DNA from: Takakia lepidozioides
Taxonomy: Eukaryota; Streptophyta; Takakiopsida; Takakiales; Takakiaceae
Direction: 5' to 3'
NCBI GenBank assembly: GCA_030704615.1
Contig: CM060733.1
Location: 8,184,001-8,248,000, forward strand
Length of the DNA stretch: 64,000 bases
Every line of letters begins with the position of its first letter. Position 1 is the first letter of the stretch. The position numbers and the translations under genes were made by a program. The notes below the pieces were generated by a model. That model searched no databases. It was given only the letters and a program-made list of their open reading frames with translations, and was not told where the DNA came from. This document shows, piece by piece, positions 1 through 12,456 of the stretch.

Positions 1-2009
1 TTTAGGATTAAATGTTGAAGATGGAAGCCAACTTGACAAATGTGCAGGGGATTTCGTGGACCTCACTCTACAATCCTCACCCTCCGTGTTAAGTGTCACT
101 GATGTGAAATCTACCTCGAGAATGTCATCCGTTGAGGACGCGGCTGCGGCTACGGCTCCGCAACACAATGTTGCATCTTTTCCCTTCTTCTCTCCCCAGC
201 ACGAAGGTTGGACAGCCCAAATCAGAAGGAGTTAGGTAAAATTACTTATATCTGAATTCTAACTCGTCCTTTTGTTTTCCTTAGTACTGGGTCTGATGTT
301 CTTGTTTTACTCCAGGACAGAAAATCTGCGGATTGTGACCTTCCTGACAAACGACGTCTTCATTGGAAATCTGTTCCGAGGTAATCCCTTCGTTACGTGT
401 GAATTCCATTCAAGATGTGGAGTGCTCAAGGGACAATTTCCATTCCGTTCCCCTTCTCCGAAACCCTTTCGACGAGGACAAGGACGAAACTTCAATTGCA
501 ACTTCTGGGCTTCCCGACCCTGCAATGTTGGCGCAATGTTCTGCACCGAGGAAGCGGAATAGGGCCCCCAAACCATTTCCATCTCTTCTACAAATCGGTT
601 CCACCGGAAAGAAGTCCTTCGTCAGAGACAAAGCAGACTCGAGGAAGAAAAGGAATACCTCGGATATACCGGGGTCTCATCAAAACACGTCCATTGGGAT
701 GCCAAGCCCGCCAGCGAGACTTTCCAATAAGGCGACATCGGTATTATTCGATATCATTTCTCCACTTTTTTCTTTTTTTTGTTCGTTTGGTTATGCACTA
801 ATTAACTCCATCTTTTTTTCAACAGGCGGGGATGCAGCACAATACCTTCATCAATTTCCCTCCGTACAAGGTACTTTCCTGAACCTCCACTTGGCAGTCG
901 ACGTTCCTCTTTTTAGCAATATTCACCCTCTTCTTGAAACATTCCAAGCCCACAACATTGTGCACTATTTTGCCATTTTCTGCACAATCGAGTGATCTTC
1001 ATTACACTCAATCATTCTGGGTCGTGGGTATTTTTCATGGCAGAAACACTAATGTCAGTGTGTGATTAACCTGCTCAGGATAATTTTGTCTCTCATCCTT
1101 TACATGCAATAGCGGGGAAGAGGAAACGGATGTTGTTAATTTTGAGTGTCAACGGACTCCTCTGCTACCGGCCACCCCCAACCGGCGGTGAACTGTTTAA
1201 GGAGAAATTTCGTTTTAGGAATGTGACACTTCAAGTTCCTGACAGACCGTTTGTGGTGCCTTGGCCTGGAGTCTTGGAGTTTCTGGACCTTGCATTGAAG
1301 CATTTTCACGTGGCCATTTGGTCATGTACTGATAGAGGTGTTCTTTGTAGGATGTTGGAGAGCTTCGTCCCCACGAAAATAGCGAAGAAGTTTTCCTTCA
1401 TATGGTCTGCTGAGGATTGTAAGGATACCACCGGTTACATCAGGCCGGGGATGAAATATCTCGTGAAGGATATTCGAAGTGTTATTGTCAGGTACCCTGG
1501 TAGACCGTTTGCTACGCAGGGGCAAATACTTCATGTAGATGATGAGCCATCAAAAGGCCTGCGAAACCCACAAAATACTGGATTCTTCCCTTTCTCATTC
1601 AAGCCTTCACCAAACGGATTGCATGACCGGGATTATATGACAAAAGCAGTGTGGCCATATATATCGGAGATGGCTGGAGCTTCAACAGTCGTTGATTACA
1701 TTAACGAGAACCGGGCAAAGTGTTCTCATAAGCCTATTGGTCGAAACCATGCCTGCTGGGGCGGGTATGGAAGATATCTTGATCCTCGCATTTGGATCCC
1801 ACAACAAAAGGAACCTGATTACCTTGGTAGGCACGTGGATCCCACTCTTCTCTTGTTTGTTCATAATTTGATTTTCCAATTCTTTTGCAGCTGCATTTGC
1901 ACTCTTACCTCAACATATCCATATGCAAAACTTCCACTTTGGGCCTAACATTTGTCATTTCCATCGCTTGTCCCCAGTTACATTCAAGGAGGCAGTACAT
2001 TTCAGATGA
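1..2009 (+). CDS. FCP1/NIF-like HAD-fold phosphatase homologue, 5' end outside or unresolved
   Basis: A multi-exon gene that ends in this window. Phase-consistent exons are 316-380, 431-740, 826-870, 1121-1826 and 1891-2009 (stop TGA 2007-2009), all with GT-AG borders. Open coding-like sequence also runs from 2 to about 206, but its join to 316 is unresolved. The exon at 1121-1826 holds the NIF/FCP1 homology domain: motif I region ILSVNGLLCYR, then VPWPGVLEFL, the SCTDRG stretch, and the motif IV region HVDDEPSKGL. Family members are HAD-type phosphatases acting on Ser/Thr of nuclear proteins such as the RNA polymerase II tail. Plants carry many short members of unknown target. The residue expected to be the nucleophilic Asp in motif I (usually LDVNG or LDLNG) reads Ser (LSVNG), so the product may be an inactive binding protein. 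The N-terminal exons (KRKNRAPKPF-like, acidic/basic) are not recognised. I am sure of the domain, less sure of the 5' structure. Confidence 0.75.
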
Positions 2010-4920
2010 CAATGTCAGCCGGTTTCACCTTCCTGAAAGTATCTCCGTGTCATCTAGAGCGGAGACCGTTGCAAGTGGCTGTGGTAACCGGAGGCGTCTT
2101 CGGACACATGCCTTGACTGCGAGCCGTTTGGGAGGAGGCTCAGTATTATTAATGACTTAATATAAGCCGTAACGGTTCTATGGCTTCAGAATCTATGGCT
2201 TGTATGGCATTAAGTCCATGAACGGATGGACAGTTGACGTTTATTTTTCTGTTGGTCAATCGCCTTGAATAATATAATCTCAAATAAAATATGAATGTTT
2301 CATATCATCAATCAGGTCCCGACAGACTCGTTTTTTCCATGTTGTCCTCTTCATCACATGCCATCATTGTTTCATATTTGGTTCTGCCATTATTCCATGT
2401 TTGTTTCTGTATGTCATTTTGGATATCGGAGCTCTCATCATTGTTTGATTCATTGCATCCTCCCATTCCTTTTAATGAACGTCAACTTGGCAGTGGATGT
2501 TCATCTAAGACCACAATACATACTTGTGTTTTTGCGTAGAATGTGTGGAGGATTACATAATTTGTTGTTATATAGTGCACAAATAGTCAAATAATTATAG
2601 ATATATATCTTTATTTCTATTATAGATTATAATTATTCATATATCTTGTATTATTTCTGGACCAAACAAAAGTCCAGAATTAGTTAAAATAAAGTTCATT
2701 ATGAAACCACCACTGTGAAGCATCTGAGAAAAACTCCAGTCAGAACTGTTTGTTGCTCATTGCTTGATCTGCAGAAACTACAAGAGCATGCAAGCTCTGT
2801 CATTTCCCTTACTCCGAGGAAAATCCTGGTAATACCACAATGAATGTATGCACTTCGGTATTGAGCTCAATGCAGCTGTGGCCTGGCTCCTTCTGCACAA
2901 CTCTGGCCTTCATCATTTCTCAAACTGTTGCCAGCTGCACCATAGACGTTGGACAACTGCCTCCTCTCGATCCCACTTGAGAATTCATTTTGCCGCACGT
3001 TCTGTCACCTCCACATTGACGAATTCTGCAGGCACCAAGCAAGCTGGCCTTCCACACCACAATATCTGATGAAGTCCTCAGCTGACACACACATCTTTCT
3101 GTCTCAATCTGTAGGGTATGGAATTGATATTTGAAAGCACCCATGCCCAATGAAAGAAGGAAAGATAGAAACTTCACATTGTCCCATGATAGCTGGGTGG
3201 GAAAGTGGGTGGGGGTTATATTGTGTCGACATTCCGTGCCACATTTGGTTTGTACATTATTCCACTAACCCCCCCAGCTCTGGCCCCACTCCGTTGCCAC
3301 CTCAGCTTTGTGCAGCTCTCCAACTCACTGGACCCACACCATGCCCAGCCCGATGCCCCTTGCTTACTTTCTGAAGACATCGTGTGCTCACCTGCAAGCC
3401 CGGCCATCCAGTATGCAACCCTCTTTAACTATTTACCACTTCTGAAGGTTGGTGCTCTCATTAAACATTGAAACAGACTTTCCTGTTGTAGCAACCAAAT
3501 TCAGATGTAATGAAAAAGCATACCAGAGGGTCATGTCGGGCTAGGGATCGAAGAATCCCCTCCTGTCTCTCAAGGGATTTTACAGCTGATACTTCACCCC
3601 CTTTGGGCAAGCCGCGTCCAAATGTTGTTAGACTTCCAAACTGGCGTGCCTTCTTCAACTCATCTGCAAAATCTGTTAACATGATTTGCAAATGAAGTAT
3701 CTGATGTATACCATGTCTGAAATCTAAATGTGCCCTACCTCTTACTCATGAATCATTTTCAATGAATCGAGCTTCTCCTCAGCTGGAATGGAGCTGTTTC
3801 TGAGCAGCTGGACCTTTGATGAGCAAGAGATTAGGATACCCGCAATGATTGAAGGTGAAAATGTTCCTGGTGAAAGCACTTCTTTCATCGAGCTACATTG
3901 CATTCATCTCCTTCAAACCAGCATCCAACTTGCTCACCAGCACCTCCAACTGCAATCCCAACAATGGCCATCTCATCACCACCTGTTGTCCATAGATAAG
4001 ATGCAAGCTCTTTGGGAATCTGGCCACTAGCAGTCTGTACAGCACCCTGAAAAGTATGAGTGCAAAATAACAACTGCACCACTCGAAACATTCCAAACTG
4101 ATGTATGGGGCCTCTAGGCCATCATAGTTAATAATTAAGAGAGTCAAAATGATATGATAGATCAGTATGCAACTCACACTGCTATGAGTAGAGAATTGTG
4201 GTCTCGCCTTGGATGAACACAACTTTGGCTTGTACCTGCCTCCGGATGTGATCTGATTGCACCCCTCCCTGACTCCAGCAGGCTTTCCCTCCTCCAACAG
4301 AAGTGCTCAAGGAGTCCATTGAAGTTGTTTTGTCTTCGTTGCACAGCTCCCTGTCAGTTGCCTTTGATTCTTGTACAACTTGTTCCCCAACTAACCGCTC
4401 ATCTGCTTTACTTACCAATTGCACTAGCATCTCCGTTATGGTCTTCTGATCCACAGAGACTCGCCTCTACAAGTAGTGAAGAAGTGGAAGGACTCAGGGT
4501 AATGTCTAGAAGTCCTGCTGTTGTGAGTCAGTAGCGTTATAGCTGTGCAAACATTTGAAACACACACATTCCTGCATTGTGCACATTTTAGACAAGTGAG
4601 TAAAAGACCCTAAGTCTCCCCTTTGCAGGAGTTCCAAATCTTTATCGTCAGTACTCATTATGGTAATGAATCAGGACTTGTGGGATAGATGGAAGGAACA
4701 ATATGGCTTTGAGCAGCAAACTAGAATTTTGAGGCAGAGGACATGATTGAAAAACATCCAACAATATTTGACAGCCACAAAAGCTAATCCATCAATTGTA
4801 TTGGAATTTTGCCGGGATCCAACAACCTGCAACCTGACATCACCAAAATCAGGCAAATTGTTCAATTGAATGCCTTTGATGAGGATGGATCTATAGGCAA
4901 AAACAGAAAGAGAAGAGGTG
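2010..4920. other. no confident gene; spacer
   Basis: Several short open frames occur on both strands (for example 3893-4297 and 4182-4454, - strand), but none shows a domain I recognise and they do not join with consistent splice sites. 4671-4870 on the + strand may be coding sequence linked to the SET fragment that follows (a stretch reading VQLNAFDED). Confidence 0.4.
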
Positions 4921-5087
4921 TGCTTGCCCTACTTTGATATTCTGTGTCCCCTTCAACAGCGGAAGGACAAAGGTGTGAAGGGTTGGGGCTTCCAGTGCAA
5001 GTGCTCTCGCTGCCTTCTGGAGGAAGGCATGCAGCCAAATCTAGCCAATGTGACCACAATTCACCATATCCGTGAGTCAGATCTATG
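4921..5087 (+). pseudogene. fragment of a SET-domain (SMYD/TPR-SET type) methyltransferase tail
   Basis: In one frame from 4921 to the TGA at 5085-5087 the translation reads YFDILCPLQQR and then GWGFQCKCSRCLLEE (codons at 4981-5025). The pattern Y-F-D, then W-G-F-x-C-x-C-x2-R-C, is the end of a SET domain and its post-SET cysteine cluster in SMYD and TPR-SET proteins, which methylate lysines and bind Zn through these cysteines. The core of the domain (the NHSC and GEELTI-type motifs) is missing upstream: about 60 bp before it lies a stretch reading VQLNAFDED, which in the family is separated from YFD by a whole exon. No start is visible. I read it as a gene fragment, not a working gene. Confidence 0.5.
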
Positions 5088-5981
5088 ACACGTCAATTCA
5101 TGATCTACCATATTTCGTGTCAATAGTGACAGCATATGGTTATATCCAAATTGCATCATTATCACCACGTTTGATAAAACAATGGTCACAAAAATAATGG
5201 CCAAGAAGGCTAAAACATGGAAAAAGAGCAACCTTCAGCTTTGAATGTCAGTCTCACAGTTTGCATTTATTGTTTCCAGTGAACACTGGTTATAGGGAGG
5301 TACTGCTACCCCGTCCAATTTAGTGCTCCTAGGCACTCACTCTATTCCGTAATCCTCACAAGCATATCTACAGTAACCTTTGACAAGTTTCACAATGCAT
5401 AGTCTTGTGACTAGACTGCATGCCTGCAAATTCACATATGTGGGCACACCCCCACAAAACTGAGAGAGATGCTCAGGCAGGCAAAGAGCAGGCTTCGTAA
5501 TCAGAAACCTCTTTATCCAATCATGGTGCAGCCAGAACAATAAATAATCTTGGCCTCCCAAACTGTTATACATGCAGTCATCAACAGGTATGCATTGCCA
5601 CTGTTCAGAGATGAACAAAGCCTGACCTATCCAAAGATACTTGGCGCATGTCAAACACCAAGCCCTTCCACTCATATCATCCCACCATTAAGTACAATTC
5701 AAACCAGTTTCCAACTTCCTCAAGACATCCCCTCTGTTACTCATGTGGGCAGACCCACAACTTTAAATTAACATTTCCAAACTTGCCAATTGCAAGGCAA
5801 AATGCAGCAGGTCTGTGTGCAGATGTGGTTTGAGCACTGACCTCAAGCCATTTGCAAACCACCCCTTCTAATAAAACCCTCAATGCCAAACACAGACTAG
5901 GTACCCAAGGTTTTTGGACTCCATGCAAGCACTAAATCAAGAATCTAATAACATCACACAGACTTGTTACTCTGCCGATGG
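5088..5981. other. no gene recognised
   Basis: A 112-codon frame on the - strand (5337-5675) and shorter ones on the + strand have no recognisable motif. Nothing else is seen here. Confidence 0.4.
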
Positions 5982-6297
5982 TCATGCTTGTGGTGCAGGC
6001 CTTGAGGTTAGAAGCGGTTGCAGGGCTTTCACCACGATAGTCATGTTGGGGCGAAAGTCCCCTTCGTACTGCACACAGAGTGCTGCAACTGCTGCCATCT
6101 GCCATTCCAACTCAAACTTGCATCGGTAACCTTTATCCAGTTGTTGAGAGAACCTAAATACGGAGCTAGGGGCTGCCATAAGCCAGCCAGTTGCTGAAGA
6201 GACCATCTACTATGCAATCTCTTGCAATGAGAATGCAACTCAAAAGGTTGACACAAAAACCTACCTTGGCAACTGCCTTCGGAATATCGATCTCATC
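5982..6297 (-). pseudogene. last two exons of a PTI1-like receptor-like cytoplasmic kinase
   Basis: Two exons with matching phase can be read on the - strand. The first, 6297-6265, reads [11 protein letters not shown] and ends in a GT donor. After a 166-bp intron the second, 6098-5982, reads [18 protein letters not shown] and continues to KALQPLL and a stop. The motif [21 protein letters not shown] is the end of kinase subdomain XI and the tail of PTI1-like kinases of plants, Ser/Thr kinases in stress and immune signalling. No other kinase subdomains (P-loop, HRD, DFG) are present upstream. Instead a CDC20 WD40 fragment abuts on the same strand, about 20 bp away. This looks like a captured or rearranged gene piece; whether a chimeric transcript exists is unknown. 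Confidence 0.65.
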
Positions 6298-6317
6298 GGC
6301 AAACCATCAACCTGGGA

Positions 6318-6595
6318 ATGAGTGTCGACATTGTTGATACAGGCACTAGTAAGTTGGCCTGGAAGGGGCACCAGGCAAGTGCTTTCAGAGTTGCTTGGTG
6401 GTTGTCCAGCATGTGTAGATAGACTGTTGACTCAGGTGATGATGATGTGACAGCTGCATCCCAAATGTAGAGCAAGTTGTCATTGCCTCCACTTGCTAGT
6501 TGTTGACTTGACGATGACCACTTGAGGCCACACACCTCCTGATTGTGCCCTATCAGACGGGAGGTGACATGATCTCTCACCCGTGTTGCCAATTC
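6318..6595 (-). pseudogene. CDC20/FZR-type WD40 fragment with internal deletion
   Basis: The - strand reads VRDHV, then [27 protein letters not shown] and [14 protein letters not shown]. These are consecutive blades of the APC/C activator CDC20, which recruits substrates to the anaphase-promoting complex. After NLL about 17 codons of the expected next blade (SGGG....FWNT) are gone, and the match resumes in another frame as [13 protein letters not shown] (about 6350-6310). The sequence then runs straight into the PTI1-like kinase exon. The N-terminal C-box region and the remaining blades are absent. A deletion, a frame change and a foreign neighbour on the same strand mark it as a non-functional fragment. 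Confidence 0.75.
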
Positions 6596-6604
6596 AAAAC
6601 ACAC

Positions 6605-8135
6605 TCTTTAGCAAGTCATATTTTGAAGGAAGACATGTCTGCAGTATCCATTTAAGCCTCTTTCTCCTTCTGGTTCTTTCATTAATGTCCACTGCCTTCA
6701 AAGTTCCCCGTCTGAATGCTCAGTTAGTTTTTTATCCTTGAATGTGTCTGTGACAACCATTGTTGAGTTTCAGAAACATCTCACTCCATCAGAAAAACAT
6801 TGTTATGCCGATCAGCATACTTTGTATCACTTCTTGTTGATTCCTTACCCCAAACTTTCTCTGCCTCACAGAAGCTATTCAATGCTTGGAAAAGGGCCCA
6901 AAAGCAAACAACCTTACCATCATGATTGATGATGAGGCTGTCACGACCAAAACACGTTCACAAGCCTAAGCAAGCAAAATGATGTGATCTGCGGAGCCCT
7001 TGCACGAAAACTGAAGCTGATCGAATGAGGGAAAGGCCACGGTTTGCATTGAGCAGCGAGACTGTTGAGAGCTTGCAAGGTGCACGATGGCGGAAAACGC
7101 AGAGCTCCTGCAGTTCAAGAACTTCAAGAACCGGGCAGTCCGGGCAATTCCAAAACAACTTGGCGCTTTGGGGTTTTTCGCGCGGGCCGTCCGGGCAGAT
7201 TCCAAAGAAATTGACGACGACGATGACGTGGCGATAAAGACATGGCACTATGGCACCCTATTCCTGCTCTATGCTAAACTAGCTTTCGACCTTCGGTCGC
7301 CGCTAGAATATATATCAAGTTCATCATAACAAAGTATAGAAATGATACCTTAAAATGAAAAAATAGAATGCAATCCATCCAGGGCCGTTTTAATTTTTGT
7401 GTGCCATGTTTCACCACCATAATAGCAGGCGCGTTCCATTCGTTGGCTTGCAAGTCCTAATCAAACATATTATGTTTCATAATGTGCTAGGGGCAATAGC
7501 CCTAGAATTCTGCTTTGTAATCCTCCTCCACAGCGCCATACCAGGCAGGCAATTTCCTCTGCAACCCAAAATTGGAGAGTCTGTAGGGTCCGTGTCTACA
7601 CTGATCATTATCAGTGCAAAAGTGCATGTGCCCGGGCCTATTCCAGAAATGAAGGTGCATTGAAGAGATTCGCAGTTCCTTGCACCTGCCTGGTCGTGAG
7701 TGAGTTAGCAGTCCTGCATCACAGTGACTGCATGTGGCCTTCCTTTCAAAAGCTCTCGGAGATAATCTTCCCGCAGAACTCAGCTGCCATGATGACTCCA
7801 ACTCTCTCCGGTATCAAGTTTCTATCAATCTTACTCCTGACTCTCTCATTCCCAGTGCCTCTGGCATCAGGATTTGGAAAGGATAGTTACTTGGACATCA
7901 ATTTGGGGGCTCGTGTATCTTCCTCGGTAGCCTCAGTGTTGGCTACTATGCCCAACATGGTACGGTTTCTTTGGTTTTTGGAGTATTTAGAGGCTTCTTC
8001 GCTGGCTCTCTCACAAACAAGGGTTCGCAAGTCTGGACGACCATTGTAGCTAGGTGTATAGTAACGAGGATTTAAGGCTTTGTGAAAAACTTCGACCCAT
8101 TTGTCTCCTATTATGAGAACTTTTTCCACGAACAG
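6605..8135. other. no gene recognised; amidase 5' part not found
   Basis: The + strand frame 7087-7329 contains an acidic DDDDD run and no known domain. The - strand frame 7887-8252 has no confident match. The exons that should precede the amidase exon at 8136 (with the catalytic Lys and the Ser-rich amidase signature) cannot be found here. Confidence 0.4.
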
Positions 8136-10341
8136 GGGTGACGGCCATCCGCCCCACTTTTGGAATGGTGGGACGATCATGGGTGATGTCCCTGTCAGAG
8201 AGCTTAGTAAGTATATCCAGGGGGTAGGGAGGTAGGGGGAAAACAAACACAACTATAACTTTTGCAGTACTCTGGACAGAGTACTTAGATTTAACATCAC
8301 CAGAAGAAGTAGAAGAACAGCTTTATCCCAAACTAGTGCATCTTATTGTGCGTCCTTGACCTATTATACAGTGCAAAGAGGGTTGAGGTAATGACTGTCA
8401 GGTAGCCCACATCTAATCCTGACCTCTGACTTAAGCCTAGAACACCTGACCTGGCCTTAACGACTGCAATGTCTTCAAGGTCTCAGTCTTTTGTTGAACT
8501 TTGATTCTGTTTCTGTTTTATTTAAGCAGTCCGTTCATTCGTCGGGATGTTTTGCAGGACAAAGCAGGCCCGTTCTGCCGAAGCGCAGTAGACTGTGCTA
8601 TTATTTTGGATGTAATTCGAGGCAGGGACCCCCACGGCCTTTCCTCTAGAGACATCCATTTGGAGGACCCTTTCTCCATAGACATTACCAAGCTGACTGT
8701 GGGCTATCTAGCTGACGCTGACATGGGGGTAATCTCCCTTCTCTTTCTTTCTTTCACACAGACAACTCCCAACCATTGAGGGGCTTTCCCTCTGCTCCTT
8801 GATGGAAATTTGAAGGAAGCTGCTTTGACGCATTACAATTTTGTGAATGGGATTGTCCAATATCTGCCCCATGTTTATGCAATATGTACAAAAATGGGAA
8901 TTATCAAAAGCATTCATCCACCTACATGTCTCATTAGTAGAGGTTTCCTTTTGATGTTGCAGGTAGTACAAATGCTGGCCTCCAGAGGGGTGACAATGAT
9001 TGAGCTCAATTACAGCATAACCTCAGCACAAGCAATCCTCAATTTCACCATGGATGTGGACTCACTTTGACCACTGGCAGCGAGCAGGTCTGGATGATGT
9101 TTATGAAGCTCAAGATCAACGGCCGGTGGAAATCCGCCGTGCCGGCCTCATTCCTGCTGTTGATTACATGCAGGTATAGTTGATGAATTTGAAAGGGAAG
9201 TCTTTTTTTCTCTTCCTCCTTAATGTGATATATTGGTATGAAAAGGAGGACAGGACACACTGCTTTGTACTAGGGGCCGCCTTCACACTCACCTCTCTTT
9301 GCTCATTTCTTGAGTCCAGAGACAGTTGGAGCTGACCCTCTTTGGATCTGAGAAGGAGATTGCACACCCACCAAATTGATGCAATACTGAAGAGCTTTCT
9401 TGAGAATATCTGAAAATGGCCGAAATCATCTTCATTTTATGGGTAGGTAACACTACTAGAGGGAGCCTCCTAAGATGGTAACTCGGCAGACATTTTTTAC
9501 TATGATCAATGACATAAATCAGCTACATGGAGTAACCAGCAATGTTGGTGATGGTGCACAAAGACCCCGGGGGAAGTTGGCGCACGATGTATTGGAGATC
9601 CTGAGAAGCCAACAATTGCATGCTTTCATTGGAAATGCAACTGACTGGGAGAAGGTGTGTGTCGGAAACCTAGTGGGTTTGCCTGTCATTGTGATCCCCA
9701 CAGGCCTCAAGCCCATTTTGAATCCACCACCAGCGGGCACCAGGTGGCGGACAACTGTAACTACAGGCATCTATGCTGCTCCATTTGATGATGCGAAGGT
9801 ACAGATCCATCCAATCACATCATATCGAAGTGTATGACATGTCCAAATTTCATTCAAGGGTACTGTTGATTAAGGATCCATATATCCCAAGGGAGGCAAC
9901 CCTGGGCCTTAGTGCCTGTACCATTGATCAGGCACGACAATTGTGGCAAGTGTAATTTGCAGCATTGTATGCTCCATCCACCAAGGTTTCATAATCCCTC
10001 ATTACCCAATACTGGGTACTTGGGTCAATGGGGACAGGCACTAAGGCCCCCAGCATATGATTTCAGGTGCTTAATTTCATGCCCTCCTTTATGCTTGGTA
10101 AAATGCCTGTACTCCTAGATTTGGCACCTAGATTTGTATATCATGGATTCGGACTTACCTACTGATGCCTTGAAATTCCTCTGCAGACCCTAAATCACTT
10201 TTAAGCTGTTGCACTCCAATGTCATCAGAGAGGAATTCACTGGTTGAGAACTCAACTCTCCAATGTATGCAGGTGCTGGCATTGGCAATGGCTTACCACT
10301 CAGTGACTGATCATCATCTCCAGCGGCCACCTTTGGATTAA
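8136..10341 (+). pseudogene. plant amidase-signature enzyme, 5'-truncated and frameshifted
   Basis: Five exons of a plant amidase can be followed. 8136-8206 reads VTAIRPTFGMVG and ends SLSESL. 8558-8728 reads DKAGPFCRSAVDCA and ends with the VGYLADADMG stretch. 8963-9173 covers ILNFTMDVD and FDHWQRAGLDD. 9556-9798 reads FIGNATDWEKVCVGNLVGLP and TTGIYAAP. 10273-10341 reads ALAMAYHSVTDHH and stops. Phases agree across the introns. Family members hydrolyse amides with a Lys-cisSer-Ser triad, and that N-terminal part is missing. Two further defects are visible: the third exon changes frame near 9065 (TGA just after MDVDSL), and the intron before 9556 ends in GT instead of AG. The gene is therefore probably dead unless an upstream exon and sequence corrections restore it. 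Confidence 0.75.
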
Positions 10342-11952
10342 GGAATGGCCCGGAGATCCAATTCATCTTGGGCTTCACACGTGGGAGCAGTGCACCCTAA
10401 AAAGTTGGAACGCATGGAAATTTTGTGCCCAAAAGACCAGGGTCATTGGCCAAAAACACCAAATAGGAAGGCTGCATGTTCCTTACAATCTTGAAGAAAA
10501 AATGAAGTTGGCATGTACACTTGAGTGGTTGGATTGAATGATGAATTTTGACAAATCTCTCCATGCCAAGCTGAAATTTGGATAGATTGTCCCTGCATTT
10601 ATTACAAAGACATGATATTGAATACATTCCACTCAATCAACAGAGACCGAGTACTCCAAAGATACAAACAGAACATTAGCTGGACAGTCTGCCTAAAATG
10701 GAGCCATTGAGATCCACCTTTTTCATGGAGGCTTAGGCTTCAAATGACTTAGGCGTGTGTTTTCCATACCAACTTGTCACAGCATGCAAAAATTGGACCA
10801 ATGCTGCAGACTGGAGACCACAGAGACAGAACAAATGAAAATGGAAAAGAGAACAATTTGCATTACCGCATAATATCCAGAAGCTTACGTGTGCCGACAA
10901 ATATGCTCAGCCAAAACTCTATCGCCAGATTGAATGTGCTAGTCGAAGGTGCTGAATAGGGTGTTTGCATACCGTCAGAACTTCTACGACCTGCATATAC
11001 TTGTTGCAGGAAGAATATACACATGCCCTTGAATGCAGCTCGTCCAATTGACATACCCCAGGAACTTGGGCATCGCTACCTCCATATCTTCTGAAACCCA
11101 CATTGCCGCTGTGATGGGGTAGGCGCAAACTGTGTTCCTTTAGCCATGGTCTCGGACATCTTAGGATGTACCCACATAGTGGAGAGGTCTTGCATTTATA
11201 TGATCAAGCAGTGCTCTTGAAGGACTTGCTGCTGCCATCTTCACACATATGCAACCAAACTCTCAAAAAACTAACCTAACGATACTGGGACCAACCCGAA
11301 TTTTGTGAGATCACAGATTCAAAATCCTCCGATATGCAGGGAATAAGACCAGAACAGGATTCTAACCTGTGATAAGAGACTCATTAATCACTGTTGTGTC
11401 AAATTGCTCACCATGCCGGATGAGTACAGTCCGTCCAAATGACCCATAGAGCTGTCAGCACTCAGTTTGTGTAATACAGACTAGGCTAAGTCCACACTAA
11501 AAATTAGCCTTGTGTGATCCACAAAGATTTTAAGGCATATAATATTTTGCTGAAGTATAACTTCAATGCCAAGGTAGCAGATTTGTGCCTTAAAAGTGGA
11601 CGCTAGATCCGAAAACTGCATGAAGTGACACACGATGCCCCATATGCTCTCGACGAATATACCCATCAACCACTTAGTTTTGGGGAGGCGGCACCTTTTC
11701 AAACCGCGGCTTAAACCTGCCTCGGCCTTGTCCTTGACTTGCCTGCGCTCCAGAACCATTGTCCGTAAAATTTGTGTCCCTTCTGAGAACCATTGTGACT
11801 TAGTGTAACCGTAATCTGTCTGGAAAGGCCATGGCTTTCCAGAAAGATTACAGCCACAGCTTCAAAGTCAGTTTGAGAACCAGGATGGATACAATGTTCC
11901 AGCGTACTCCAGTTGCCAGGAAAGGCACCCAAAACCATCCTAACCAAAATTA
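10342..11952. other. no gene recognised
   Basis: Short open frames occur on both strands (for example 11481-11759 and 10919-11128, - strand) without known motifs or coherent exon structure. Confidence 0.4.
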
Positions 11953-12456
11953 TCAATTTTGAGCACCATCTGCAGGATTGTTGGGCGCATTATCGTCCGG
12001 AAAGTGAAACCCAATCGTCCCCCGCTTCTCTCCAGTGCCAACGCAGCGCGTGCAATACCCCATTCCGGAGCCTCGGCAATCCCAGCACCATTGTGGCCAC
12101 TCGCCCTTTGGCAGCATGGCCTGTTCTTTGTAATTCAGCCGCCCACATCCACAGCATCTGTGGCAACGAACCCTACCTGTCCCCCTGCAAATTACACATG
12201 GAGGGTCTGGCAGTTTTTTTTCCTCCCTTGTCACATTCGACTCTGTTCTCACATACCAGCGGCGCGATGGACGCAGCCACGGTCCCGCCATCAAATTGAA
12301 TCCCTCCAGACCTTCATGGGCTCGCACAGTAAGCGAGCTCACAGCGCCAGATGGGGGCTCCCCATACACCATTACCATCCTGTCAGAGCTCGGAATTGTG
12401 AAGCATGGTGTCATCGTCCTCGAAAAATTCACCAAGCTTGCTGCAGGATTCCCCAT
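11953..12456 (-). CDS. DnaJ-type cysteine-rich zinc-finger protein, probably plastid-targeted
   Basis: A single-exon frame of 167 residues with ATG at 12456-12454. The C-terminal half has four CxxCxGxG-type units: CVICRGTG, CHRCCGCG, CWDCRGSG and CTRCVGTG (about residues 92-150). The last is followed by a short tail with GFHFP. This is the zinc-binding fold of DnaJ/Hsp40 but without a J domain, as in plant thiol-disulfide and assembly factors of the BSD2/PSA2 kind that work in chloroplasts. The first 70 residues are rich in Ser, Thr and hydrophobics with few acids, consistent with a transit peptide. The frame is open upstream of the chosen ATG, so an earlier start or exon is possible. The second unit has an extra Cys where Gly or Ser is usual. 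Confidence 0.7.
   Translation of the reverse strand: MGNPAASLVNFSRTMTPCFTIPSSDRMVMVYGEPPSGAVSSLTVRAHEGLEGFNLMAGPWLRPSRRWYVRTESNVTREEKKLPDPPCVICRGTGRVRCHRCCGCGRLNYKEQAMLPKGEWPQWCWDCRGSGMGYCTRCVGTGEKRGTIGFHFPDDNAPNNPADGAQN

Noticed and set aside
7887-8252. Possible hAT transposase fragment on the - strand (reads LNPRYYTPSY)
   Set aside because: A short resemblance to a LNPRYY-type motif only; it overlaps an amidase exon on the other strand and lacks the rest of the domain.
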